From: Oxalobacteraceae bacterium CAVE-383
Lineage (GTDB): Bacteria; Pseudomonadota; Gammaproteobacteria; Burkholderiales; Burkholderiaceae_D
NCBI GenBank assembly: GCA_004134995.1
Contig: REGP01000001.1
Coordinates: 1,178,001 to 1,242,000, forward strand
Length of the DNA: 64,000 nt
Direction of reading: 5' to 3'
Below, piece by piece: positions 16,691 through 25,273 of the stretch. Position 1 is the stretch's first letter, and the number at the start of each line of letters is the position of its first letter. The notes under the pieces are model-generated. The model saw only the letters and a program-made list of their open reading frames with translations. It did no database searches and had not been told where the DNA came from. A program made the position numbers and the translations under genes.

Positions 16691-17833
16691 CTAACTCTGG
16701 TCGGCTTTGCTGCTTACCAGGCGCGTCAGATTCTGCGTAGTATGGCTGGCAACCCATTGCCGCATGCGTATCGCATCGGCGACGTGGGAATAGCGCCCTT
16801 TGGAATCCAGGAATACCATCACCACCGGACGGCCGTCGATGCGCGTCTGCAGCACCAGGCAGTGGCCGGCTTCGTTGATATAACCGGTTTTCTGCAGGCC
16901 CAGATCCCAATCCTTGTTCAGCGTCAGGCGCGGATTCGAACTGCCGTACTGCATCGTGACGTGGCCGTTCGGTTCGACCAGGTATTTGGTGTCGGTCGAA
17001 TACTCTCGAATAATCGAATGCTGATAGGCCGCCACCACCAGTTTCGCCAGATCGCGCGCGCTGGCGACGTTGTTTTTGGAGAGACCGGTCGAATCATTGT
17101 AGTGCGTATCGTTCATGCCCAGCGATTTTGCCTTGGCGTTCATGGCCGCCACGAACGCCGGCAGGCCGCCCGGATAGTTTCTGCCCAGCGCCGACGCGGC
17201 GCGGTTTTCCGACGCCATCAATGCGATGTGCAGCATATCGTCGCGCGTCAGCCTGGAACCGACCTTCAGGCGCGAGGTGCTGAATTTTTCGCGATCGACA
17301 TCGTCGTCGGTCACTTCCAGCACTTCACTCATGTCCTGGTGCGATTCGACCACCACCATCGCCGTCATCAGCTTGGTGACCGAGGCGATCGGCAGCGCCA
17401 CATTGGCATTCTTTTCAAACAGCACTTGCGAACTGGCCTGGTCCATCACGTAGGCGACATTCGATTTCAGCGCCAGCGGATCGCGCGTCAGATTCAGGCC
17501 CGCCAGTTCACCCGCCGAAATGACCGGCGGCACGACCGGCGCCGCGGGCGTCAGGGCCACGCGCTGATAGACGACATGGCGCTTGCCGCGCGCGACAACG
17601 CTTTGCTTGAGCAATTTTTCGTGGGGATTCAGCGAGCCGACAGTCGCGTTATGTTTGGGCGCGGCCTTGATTGCCACCGGCTTGACGGCGTGTGCAGGGT
17701 GCACAGGTTTCTTGACGATTTTTTTTGCAACAACTTTTTTATGCGGTGCCGGGGGCGGCGATTTTGCCTCTGCGCTGGAGGCACTGACAACAAAAAATAG
17801 CGAAGAAATTATTACCAGCGCAGTTTTCATCAT
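16691..17833 (-). CDS. pbpG: D-alanyl-D-alanine endopeptidase, penicillin-binding protein 7 type (peptidase S11)
   Basis: This periplasmic serine peptidase should cut D-Ala-meso-DAP cross-links in peptidoglycan. The 380-residue protein has a signal peptide (about residues 1-23), then a Lys/Pro/His-rich linker of about 80 residues, then the S11 domain. The three active-site motifs are visible: SxxK in ASVTKLMTAM, SxN in ASENRAASAL, and KTG in LQKTGYINEAG. It lacks an obvious C-terminal amphipathic anchor, as in PBP7. The ATG at 17833 is preceded by GGGGGTAG; a second ATG follows directly. The basic linker is longer than in E. coli PbpG and may bind the cell wall. Confidence 0.9.
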   Translation of the reverse strand: MMKTALVIISSLFFVVSASSAEAKSPPPAPHKKVVAKKIVKKPVHPAHAVKPVAIKAAPKHNATVGSLNPHEKLLKQSVVARGKRHVVYQRVALTPAAPVVPPVISAGELAGLNLTRDPLALKSNVAYVMDQASSQVLFEKNANVALPIASVTKLMTAMVVVESHQDMSEVLEVTDDDVDREKFSTSRLKVGSRLTRDDMLHIALMASENRAASALGRNYPGGLPAFVAAMNAKAKSLGMNDTHYNDSTGLSKNNVASARDLAKLVVAAYQHSIIREYSTDTKYLVEPNGHVTMQYGSSNPRLTLNKDWDLGLQKTGYINEAGHCLVLQTRIDGRPVVMVFLDSKGRYSHVADAIRMRQWVASHTTQNLTRLVSSKADQS

Positions 17834-18057
17834 CGACTACCCCCTTACCCGGATTCTCTATCCCGCATTTAACTATTCGGAAGTGTAGCAAAATCATCAA
17901 AAACCACAAGGGAATTAGTGGCTTAGCGATGTAAATTAAACGAAATTCTACTGAAAGCAACGGTCTTGGCCTATTTGCCGCGCATTGGCCTGACCTTGGC
18001 GCGAATCCTGGCTTAAAATCAAAGGCTCGCCGATGCCTTCGTAAATCATTTACGCCG

Positions 18058-18984
18058 TTACCGCAGCACCTCTGCGTCGACCTTCTCAACCTTCTCGACC
18101 TTCTCCTTGCGCACGACAAACGCCACGCCGATTACCGCGACCACCATGCCGAGCGCGCCGGTCAGTGAAAATTTTTCCCCGAACATCAGCCACGCCATTA
18201 CGGCCGTCGTCGGCGGCGTCAGGTACATCAGGCTGGTCACGCTGGTCGCGGCGCTTTTGCGGATCAGCATGAACAGCAGGAAGATCGCGCCGATCGACAG
18301 CGCCAGCACCGACCATGACAACGCGCCGATAAACTGCGGCGTCCACTGCACGCGCACCAACGACAAATCGAACTGTTCGAAATAGATGGCGAACGGCAGC
18401 ACCACCACGGCCGACGCGGCGAACTGCACGATGATGCCGGTGCGCAGATCGAAATGCGGACAGAAACGCTTCTGGTACAAGGCCCCGGCCGTGATCGACA
18501 ACAGCGCCATCACCGAACAGCCCAGGCTTTGCCAGGACAATCCTGCCAGCGAGATTTTGCTGGCGACCACCAGCGCGACGCCGCACAATCCGAGCACCAG
18601 GCCGATCCATTGGCGCGGCCGCACCGATTCGCCGACAAAGGAGGCGGCAAACGCAGTCAGGACAGGCTGCATGCCGACGATCAGCGCCGACAGTCCGGCC
18701 GGCATGCCGAGTCCGATCGCGCACCACACGCCGCCCAGATAACCGGCCTGTATCAAGATGCCGGCCACGGCGATATGGCCGATTTTCCCGACCGGCCAGG
18801 CAGCGCGCAGCAGCAATACCAGCGGCAGCAGAATCACCAGCACGCCGGCGAACCGCAGCAGCAGGAACGTCAGCGGCGGCGCGTATGGCAGACCGAATTT
18901 GGCGACGATGAAACCGGTGCTCCAGATCACGACGAACAGGGCCGGCATCAGCGCCAGCCAATGTTTTTGCCGGCCGGCGCTCAT
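18058..18984 (-). CDS. DMT-superfamily EamA-type transporter
   Basis: The 308-residue inner-membrane protein has two EamA repeats of about five membrane helices each (residues 8-145 and 155-290), starting with LMPALFVVIWSTGFIVAKFG. Members export amino acids, amines or other metabolites; the substrate is unknown. Its start codon overlaps the stop of the DUF349 gene by ATGA, so translation is probably coupled. The C terminus ends in a charged tail built from three EKV repeats encoded by a 9-bp tandem repeat. Confidence 0.88.
   Translation of the reverse strand: MSAGRQKHWLALMPALFVVIWSTGFIVAKFGLPYAPPLTFLLLRFAGVLVILLPLVLLLRAAWPVGKIGHIAVAGILIQAGYLGGVWCAIGLGMPAGLSALIVGMQPVLTAFAASFVGESVRPRQWIGLVLGLCGVALVVASKISLAGLSWQSLGCSVMALLSITAGALYQKRFCPHFDLRTGIIVQFAASAVVVLPFAIYFEQFDLSLVRVQWTPQFIGALSWSVLALSIGAIFLLFMLIRKSAATSVTSLMYLTPPTTAVMAWLMFGEKFSLTGALGMVVAVIGVAFVVRKEKVEKVEKVDAEVLR
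18079..18105 (-). repeat. Three tandem 9-bp repeats in the transporter C terminus
   Basis: The 9-mer GACCTTCTC (middle copy AACCTTCTC) occurs three times without a gap and encodes EKVEKVEKV. Such a short in-frame repeat can change length by slippage without breaking the protein. Confidence 0.85.
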
Positions 18985-21635
18985 CCTGCCGATGCAGCCG
19001 TTGCCGCGATTGCGCGCCGCACCACCTCGCCGATGCGGGCCAGCGTGGCCTGGTCCGCCAGCGCCGGCAATTCACACAGGCGCTGCAGATGCTGGCGGCC
19101 GCTCATGACGGAAGCGCCCGCTTTGAGCGAGGATTGCAGCAACGCGACCTGCAATTGCATGCGCTGCCGCGCCAGTTGCGGCGGGCTTTCCAGGCCCAGC
19201 GCCACTTCCGCTTCCAGCAAGGCATCGTCGAACTGCGCGCGTTGACGCGCCAGTTGCGCGGCATAATTTTCCGCGCCGCTGTCGACTGCCGCCAGCGTCG
19301 CGTCGAATCGGCGCGCCAGCGCCTGCTCCACCGCCGACGAGGCGGTGCGCGGCAATACCGGCATCTCTTGCCAGCGCGCACGCCAGTCGCCGATATCCGC
19401 CGCGCCGATCCGGCCTTGCGCCAGTGCCGCATCCAGCGCGAAACACATCGCCAGGCGCGTATCGATCTGCGAAGCTTCGGCTTCGCGCGCGGCTGCCGCC
19501 GCCTGCTCCTGCACGGTTTGCAAACGACGCTGCACCGCATCGGCGGCTTGCTTGAAACGCTGCTCGATGGCGCGTTCGGCGCCGCGCGGCGCGGGACCGG
19601 TTTTCGACCATGCCGCCCTGCCCTGTTGCAATGCGGCCTGCGCGGCTGCCGCGTCGAAAGCGGCTGCATCGGCGAATTGTTCCAGTTGCACGCAAATCGC
19701 TTCTTTGTCCTGCAGATGCGCCTGGCGCTGGGCATCCTGCTGCGATGCGTTTTCCTTGCGCTGCGCGAAGATAACGTCGCATGCGGCGCGGAAGTCTTGC
19801 CATAGCGCCTGTTCGTCCTTGCGCGCGAGCGGCACGCTTTGCGCGCGCTGTTGCCAGTCCGTCTGGATGCGGCGCAATGTATCGAGCGCCTGACGGTCGT
19901 CGGCCGTCAATCCGGCGACTTCGGCGATCAATGCCCGGCGCGCCTCGGCTTCCTGCTTCTGGCGTTCGCGCAGCGGCTTCTGCACCGTTTTCAGCGCGTT
20001 ATTGAAGGCGCGTTCCAGCACGCGATGTTCCTTGTGGCCCAACGGCCCCAGGCGCTGCCAGGCCTGGCGCATGCGGGCGTCGAACCCTGCCAGGCGCTTC
20101 CAGTCCGGATCGGCGCTTTCGACGGAATCCGTCGCGCCATGCTGTTGCGCGAACTGCTCGGCTTCCGCGATCAGCGCTTCGGCCGCGAGGCGGTTTTGCC
20201 GGCGCTCCTTGTCCTGCAGTTCGAACTGCGCGGCCGCGGGCGCATAGGCGGCCGTGCAGGCTGCATCGAATTGTTCCCACAAGGCTTGCGGCGACGGTCC
20301 GGCGGAGGCGTTCAGCAATTTCCAGCGCGCCCGCAGTCCGCCGATTTTCTGGACCAGTTCCGGCACCGGCAAGTCCTGTCCCGGCAATGCCAGCGCCGCC
20401 TGCAGCAACTCCTCGCGGGAAATATTGCCGCCCCAGCGCGCCCATCCCTGCAGATGATGCAAGGCGGCGTAGGCGGCGTTCAGGCGCGATGTCTCGACCG
20501 CGGCCGGCTTGACCAGTTTGACGTCGAATGCCCGCAGGCCGCGCTCGGCCTCGCTTGCCGCCTGCAGCGCGCCCTGCTCCAGCGCGCTTTCCAGCTGCGC
20601 CAATAATGCCTGCCATTGCGACAGCTGTTCGGGCGTGGCGGCCGGTTTCGGCTTCGGCGCCGGTTTGGCGGCTTTCGGCGGTGAATCCGATTGCGGCCCG
20701 GTGGATTGCGGCAATGTTTCGGCTTCGGCCGGCGCCGGCGCATCGGACAGAGCGGCGGCTGTGCGCTGATGCGATGTTTGCTGCGCCTGCTGTTCGCGCG
20801 CCAGTTTTGCGGCGGTTTCAGCCGCCATGCGGGCATGCGCGGCGCTGCATTCATCCAGCAGGCGTTCGCAGTCGGGCAGCAATTGCTTCGGCAGCGCCGG
20901 CGCCTCCGGCGCATTGCGTTCGTCCTCGATTTTTTGCCGCAGCCGCGCCAGCGTATCGGAGAGGGAATCGGCATCGGCGGCGGCTTCAGCGGCAGCGTCA
21001 GTCTGTTGCAGACCGCCAAGAATATTTTGCAGATGCTGACGGGTGTCGATCAGGGAACGCTGCAATCGGGTCTGCTGCGCCAGACGCTCGCTCAATGCAT
21101 TGCGCAGCGCTTCGAATTGCGCGTTCAGATTCTCATCGACGGCCGCGCCGGCATTGATGCCGTTGGCGGCGCGCCATGCGCGATCGGCATCGGCGGCGCG
21201 ATCGGGCGTCAGCGCGGGATCGCGCAGCAACGCTTCGGCCTGCTCCAGCACCGCCTGCATTTGCTCGTGCGCGCGTTGGGCGCGCTGCAGCTCGTCGAAA
21301 CGCGTTTGCAGCAGTTTCGCGACGCGGCGGTCGCTGTTGCGCACCGCCTGCAACGCCTCGGACAGCGCAGCGCCGCTTTGCAGCCATTGCGCCGCCTGCA
21401 GCCGCGCATCGGCAAATTCGCATTGCACGATAAACGCCAGTGCGGCGACTTCGTCCTGCAAGGCGGCGGCCTCTTGCATTGCCTGCTCGCGCGCCAGTTG
21501 CCGGGCTTGCGCGCGGGCGGCGCCGGCGGCCGCGGCCTCTGCGCTCTCGGCCGCATCGCCCTTTTTACCCTTTGCTGCAGGCGTGGAAGAAGTGGTCGCG
21601 GCGGAAGGCCGCTTTTTAAACAGGAAATCGAACAT
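18981..21635 (-). CDS. DUF349 multi-repeat coiled-coil protein
   Basis: The 884-residue cytoplasmic protein begins MFDFLFKKRP, the usual N terminus of the proteobacterial DUF349 proteins, followed by an Ala/Gln/Arg-rich coiled coil with AARAQARQLAREQAMQEAAA. Repeats of the DUF349 type follow, with WKRLAGFDARMRQAWQRLGP and LRRIQTDWQQRAQSVPLARK near the centre and WSKTGPAPRGAERAIEQRFK later. No enzyme motif is visible and the role is unknown. The ATG at 21635 is preferred over an in-frame TTG 42 bp upstream because it gives the family N terminus, although neither has a good ribosome binding site. It overlaps the downstream transporter gene by ATGA. Confidence 0.87.
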   Translation of the reverse strand: MFDFLFKKRPSAATTSSTPAAKGKKGDAAESAEAAAAGAARAQARQLAREQAMQEAAALQDEVAALAFIVQCEFADARLQAAQWLQSGAALSEALQAVRNSDRRVAKLLQTRFDELQRAQRAHEQMQAVLEQAEALLRDPALTPDRAADADRAWRAANGINAGAAVDENLNAQFEALRNALSERLAQQTRLQRSLIDTRQHLQNILGGLQQTDAAAEAAADADSLSDTLARLRQKIEDERNAPEAPALPKQLLPDCERLLDECSAAHARMAAETAAKLAREQQAQQTSHQRTAAALSDAPAPAEAETLPQSTGPQSDSPPKAAKPAPKPKPAATPEQLSQWQALLAQLESALEQGALQAASEAERGLRAFDVKLVKPAAVETSRLNAAYAALHHLQGWARWGGNISREELLQAALALPGQDLPVPELVQKIGGLRARWKLLNASAGPSPQALWEQFDAACTAAYAPAAAQFELQDKERRQNRLAAEALIAEAEQFAQQHGATDSVESADPDWKRLAGFDARMRQAWQRLGPLGHKEHRVLERAFNNALKTVQKPLRERQKQEAEARRALIAEVAGLTADDRQALDTLRRIQTDWQQRAQSVPLARKDEQALWQDFRAACDVIFAQRKENASQQDAQRQAHLQDKEAICVQLEQFADAAAFDAAAAQAALQQGRAAWSKTGPAPRGAERAIEQRFKQAADAVQRRLQTVQEQAAAAAREAEASQIDTRLAMCFALDAALAQGRIGAADIGDWRARWQEMPVLPRTASSAVEQALARRFDATLAAVDSGAENYAAQLARQRAQFDDALLEAEVALGLESPPQLARQRMQLQVALLQSSLKAGASVMSGRQHLQRLCELPALADQATLARIGEVVRRAIAATAASAG

Positions 21636-21703
21636 TGGAGAGAATCTGGTGAAGCGGCGTGACGCCGTGATTGACAAAGGCTTGCATCATTGCCGGAGCG
21701 GCC

Positions 21704-22525
21704 TTAAACCTGTCGGTATTCGGCATGCAGCTGATCGAGTCCGAGCAGCATGCTGGCGAACGCGGCGTCCACATCTTCCGCCTTGCCCTTGACGCCAAGA
21801 TCGATGTGCTGCCTGACCTGCTCGTCGCCGACATGCGGCAGGCTGAATACCTTGATCGCGGGATGGCTGGCTTCCAGGTTTTCCATCAACGGCGTCAGCA
21901 CGGATTCCGGCTTGTCGAACACCAGCACCGATCTTTCGACTGAAACATCGACGTGAAACAGATGCGCATAATAAGTATCGAGCACCCACTCGAACATCGG
22001 CCACGCCATTACCGGAAAACCCGGAACGAAATAATGCGCGGCGCCGCCGTTGCCGGCGCCATCGCCGCCTATATTCGATACCGAGAAACCCGGAATCTTG
22101 TTGTAGACGTTTGGAATAATGGATGCGCCCTGCGGAAATTCACCGAGTTTCAGGCGCTGCAGATTGTCCGGCGAAGAAAAATCGACCGCGATGCCGGCAT
22201 TGCGCGCGGTATCGGCGATGCGTTCCTGGATCTTGATCTTCGCTTCGGGATGCAGCGCCAGGGGCACGCCCAGCGCGCGCGCCGCGCATTGCCGCGTATG
22301 GTCGTCCGGCGTGGCGCCGATGCCGCCGGTCGAAAAAACGATGTCTTTGCTGCGCAGGGTGCGTTCCAGCGTCGACACGATGCGCGCCGGCTGGTCGCCG
22401 AGATATTCGGCCCAGCCCAGTTGCAGACCGCGCGCCTGCAGCAACTCGATCATTTTCGGCAGATGCTTGTCGACCCGCTTTCCCGACAGGATTTCATCGC
22501 CGATAATAATTAGTCCGATAGCCAT
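21704..22525 (-). CDS. CinA N-terminal-domain-like molybdopterin-binding-fold protein
   Basis: The 273-residue protein starts MAIGLIIIGDEILSGKRVDK and contains DIVFSTGGIGATPDDHTRQC, both hallmarks of the MoCF/CinA N-terminal fold. It lacks the C-terminal nicotinamide-nucleotide amidase domain of full CinA. Such stand-alone proteins have been linked to ADP-ribose or nucleotide hydrolysis by family similarity; none is proven here. The ATG at 22525 has AGGA eight nt upstream. It is the last gene of a minus-strand run that begins with a beta-propeller gene at 26278, 67 bp after the EI24 gene. Confidence 0.86.
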   Translation of the reverse strand: MAIGLIIIGDEILSGKRVDKHLPKMIELLQARGLQLGWAEYLGDQPARIVSTLERTLRSKDIVFSTGGIGATPDDHTRQCAARALGVPLALHPEAKIKIQERIADTARNAGIAVDFSSPDNLQRLKLGEFPQGASIIPNVYNKIPGFSVSNIGGDGAGNGGAAHYFVPGFPVMAWPMFEWVLDTYYAHLFHVDVSVERSVLVFDKPESVLTPLMENLEASHPAIKVFSLPHVGDEQVRQHIDLGVKGKAEDVDAAFASMLLGLDQLHAEYRQV

Positions 22526-22592
22526 ACCATTTTCCTTGTGTCGCCCGGAATGGCGCACATGCGTGCGGCCTGCCCGGCGTTCGATTCCGCGA

Positions 22593-23444
22593 TTATGCCC
22601 TAATTGGCGCTTCCGCCGCCGCTGTTGCATTCGCCGCGGAAGCCGTTGCGGCATCGGCCCGATAACGGCTCAAGGCCTCCAGGCAGTAATACTGAAACCA
22701 AAGTCCGGCAAAAACGAATACCAGTACGTAAAGCCAGATCGACAGGCCCGCGAATAACGGAAAGAAGAACCACGACAGGACGCCGCCCAGCCACAGCAGC
22801 GTCGGCGCGGTGCCGGCGATGCCGGTGGCGGTGCCGACCGCCAGCAGTGGCCAGCGATGCAGGCGCAGGATGGCGCGGCGTTCCGCGGCGCTGGCATGTT
22901 CGGACAAGGCGTCGTAAGCCATCACGCGATAAGTCAGCCAGCCCCACAGCAAGGGATGCAGCGCGAAATTGAGCGGCGGCACCAGCAGCAGCGGCAGCGT
23001 CATCAGCCACAGCGCGGCAAATACCAGGAAACACCAGAGCGAAGTCCACAGCGTACCTGTCCACGAACCGCCGCGCGCCCGCGCCAGTTGCGGATAATGG
23101 CGCCGCGCCACATGTTCGAGAATCGCCGGCACCGCGATCAGCGCAACGAACATCAATGCGGTCAGGATCATCAGCGGCAGCAAGGCCCACATGGCGATCA
23201 GCGGCACCAGCACGCCCTTCAGCATGCCCATGCTGAACCAGTTCAGGATGGCGCCGGATGCGCCGAACATGTCGTTGACGACGAAGTATTGCTGCAGGCT
23301 GTCGATCAGCGGCTGCAGGCCCAGCCACAGCACCACGCCCCACAGGACCAGCGACAGCAGGAACGGCAGCAGCGTCAGCAGCAGCATCCTGACGTGCAAC
23401 TGCGACAGCATCGCGCGGCCGAATGAAACAATCAGCGCACGCAT
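22593..23444 (-). CDS. EI24 / CysZ-like integral membrane protein
   Basis: The 283-residue inner-membrane protein has about six hydrophobic segments (LLTLLPFLLSLVLWGVVLWL near the start) and fits the EI24 domain family, which includes the sulfate permease CysZ. It ends with an Ala-rich tail. Transport of sulfate is possible, but the family is broad and the genes around it are not for sulfur assimilation. Its ATG shares one base with the stop codon of the fatty acid hydroxylase gene (TGATG), so the two are almost certainly translationally coupled. Confidence 0.82.
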   Translation of the reverse strand: MRALIVSFGRAMLSQLHVRMLLLTLLPFLLSLVLWGVVLWLGLQPLIDSLQQYFVVNDMFGASGAILNWFSMGMLKGVLVPLIAMWALLPLMILTALMFVALIAVPAILEHVARRHYPQLARARGGSWTGTLWTSLWCFLVFAALWLMTLPLLLVPPLNFALHPLLWGWLTYRVMAYDALSEHASAAERRAILRLHRWPLLAVGTATGIAGTAPTLLWLGGVLSWFFFPLFAGLSIWLYVLVFVFAGLWFQYYCLEALSRYRADAATASAANATAAAEAPIRA

Positions 23445-24433
23445 CAGAGGGCGGCGCGTCCGGTCAGCGCGCGCAACAGGCGCAGCAGGCCGAGCCACTG
23501 CTGCGACAGAAAGCCGGCGCCGTAATCGCGTCCCTTGCCCTGCGGCGGCGGCAATTGATCCCGCACGCCGGTCAGGGCGAAGTTCTTGCCGAAGCGCGCG
23601 CTGCGGAACAGCAAGTCCCAGCCGGTGAACAGCACCGCGTAATTGCAGCCGCCCAGCGATCCGGGGCCGCGGCTTTCATGGCCGACGCCGATGGCGTGAT
23701 GCAGCCGGTGAAAGCGCGGCGACACCAGCAGATACTCGCCCCAGCGTCCGAAATGCACGCGCACGTTGGCATGCTGCAGGCTCTGCAGCATGCGCGACGC
23801 CACCACCAGCAGCACGTACTGGGCCGGCGCAACCCCGATGGCCAGCGCAACCAGTCCCATCAATACATCATGCAGGAAGACGTCCAGGATGTGATTGCGG
23901 TCGTCGCTCCACAGGTTCATGTCGCGCTGGCTGTGATGCAGGCTGTGCAGCGCCCACATCCAGCGCACATTGTGCTGCGCGCGGTGATACCAGTAGTCGA
24001 AAAAATCCAGCACGACCAGATACAGCAGGAAGGTCACCAGCGGGCGGTCGCTCACGCCCGGCCACAGATTGTCCAGGTTGAAAGGCTGCACGCTGTACAG
24101 GTGCAGTTCCTCCATGACCATGTTGACCAGCGGATCGAGCAGGAAAAACACGACCACGGTCAAAATGCCGAGGCGGTTCAGTACGGTGTAGGTGAAATCG
24201 TTCCAGCGCGCGCGCGATCCTTCGATGCGATGCACGGGAATCAGGGCTTCCAGCGGCCGCAGCAGGATGAACAGCAGCGTCAGTTCGCATACGCCGACCA
24301 GAAACCATTCGGTGCCGGTAAACGCTTCTTCCAGATAGGCGCCGAGATCGAGCGCCAGCATCAGCGGCTGCACCACGGCCTCGAACAGGATGTCCTGCAC
24401 CTGGGCGAAGTAGTCGATAAATGTTTGTATCAT
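23444..24433 (-). CDS. Sterol desaturase / fatty acid hydroxylase superfamily membrane enzyme
   Basis: The 329-residue membrane protein carries the histidine boxes of the di-iron fatty acid hydroxylase superfamily: HRAQH, HSLHHSQ and FHRLHHAIG, with a later GCNYAVLFTGWDLLFRSA. Three or four membrane spans precede the first box. It should hydroxylate or desaturate a lipid alkyl chain using oxygen; the substrate may be a lipid A acyl chain, hopanoid or other envelope lipid, which is inference. Its ATG overlaps the stop of the deacetylase gene (ATGA) and its stop overlaps the EI24 start (TGATG), so it is the centre of a tightly coupled operon. Confidence 0.9.
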   Translation of the reverse strand: MIQTFIDYFAQVQDILFEAVVQPLMLALDLGAYLEEAFTGTEWFLVGVCELTLLFILLRPLEALIPVHRIEGSRARWNDFTYTVLNRLGILTVVVFFLLDPLVNMVMEELHLYSVQPFNLDNLWPGVSDRPLVTFLLYLVVLDFFDYWYHRAQHNVRWMWALHSLHHSQRDMNLWSDDRNHILDVFLHDVLMGLVALAIGVAPAQYVLLVVASRMLQSLQHANVRVHFGRWGEYLLVSPRFHRLHHAIGVGHESRGPGSLGGCNYAVLFTGWDLLFRSARFGKNFALTGVRDQLPPPQGKGRDYGAGFLSQQWLGLLRLLRALTGRAAL

Positions 24434-25272
24434 TGCGCAGGCTGTACGGCAGGTTTTACGGCATGAGATTTAAAATCGGGGCGATCGCGCAGGGTTGCAA
24501 AGCAGAAGCCCTTGCGCTCCAGGCCATCGATCAGCGGTTCCAGCACGGCCGGCGCCCACGGATCCTTGCGCGACCAGATTCCCAGGTGGGCCATGACGAT
24601 ATCGCCGTCCTTGAGGCCATCCAGCGCACGCCGTAACAATAGCGCGTTCGGCCATTTTTCGCTCGGCAGTTCGTCGCCGGAAAAACCGGCCGGCGACCAG
24701 CCCGCATGTGCGTAGCCGCAGGCGGCGCCGGCGGCCAGCAATGCCGGGCTGGTCTTGCCGCCGGGCGCACGCCAGAAATGATCGATGCGAGCGCCCGTCA
24801 GTTCATGAAAGCGATCGGCCACACGATTCATTTCGGCGCAATATTGCGCCGGCGTCCAGCTCACGCGCCGGCCGGCATTGGCGCCGAACTGGGGCTTGAC
24901 CGAAAATTTGCCGTCCGGCAGATCGCCCTGCCAATAAACGTGATCGAAAGTATGGGTGCCGAAGGCATGGCCGTCGGCGACCAGCCGCTTCCAGAACGGC
25001 GCCCATGCGGGATCCAGCGTGTAATCGCCGTGGATGGTCTTTTCGTTCGCCATGAAAAACGTGGCTTTGATATTGTGTTTCTTGAGGGTGTCGGCGATCA
25101 GTTCGGCCTGCGACTGGCTGCCGGTGTCGAAAGTCAGATAGAGGGTGCCGCTGCAGGATGCCGTGGCAGCCGATGCGCCTGCCGGAGCAGCAGCGGCGCC
25201 GGCGATCAGCGCCGACAGCGCCGCGGCGCCCATTCTGCGCCACCGCTCCGCCGGGCGATTCGGGACGGCCAC
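24430..25272 (-). CDS. Polysaccharide deacetylase (NodB-like) family protein, secreted, GTG start
   Basis: The 280-residue protein has a signal peptide (Ala-rich, cleavage near AGASAATA) and a NodB-like domain. Motif 1 is TFDTGS instead of TFDDG, so the second Asp, normally a metal ligand, is Thr. Motif 2 HTFDHVY keeps both zinc histidines, and motif 3 FWRAPGG is intact. It may be a metal-dependent deacetylase with altered metal binding, or act on a different amide. The GTG at 25272 lies 1 nt after the beta-propeller stop, with GGAG eight nt upstream; an in-frame ATG at 25311 would overlap that gene by 38 bp. Confidence 0.85.
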   Translation of the reverse strand: MAVPNRPAERWRRMGAAALSALIAGAAAAPAGASAATASCSGTLYLTFDTGSQSQAELIADTLKKHNIKATFFMANEKTIHGDYTLDPAWAPFWKRLVADGHAFGTHTFDHVYWQGDLPDGKFSVKPQFGANAGRRVSWTPAQYCAEMNRVADRFHELTGARIDHFWRAPGGKTSPALLAAGAACGYAHAGWSPAGFSGDELPSEKWPNALLLRRALDGLKDGDIVMAHLGIWSRKDPWAPAVLEPLIDGLERKGFCFATLRDRPDFKSHAVKPAVQPAQ

Positions 25273-25273
25273 C

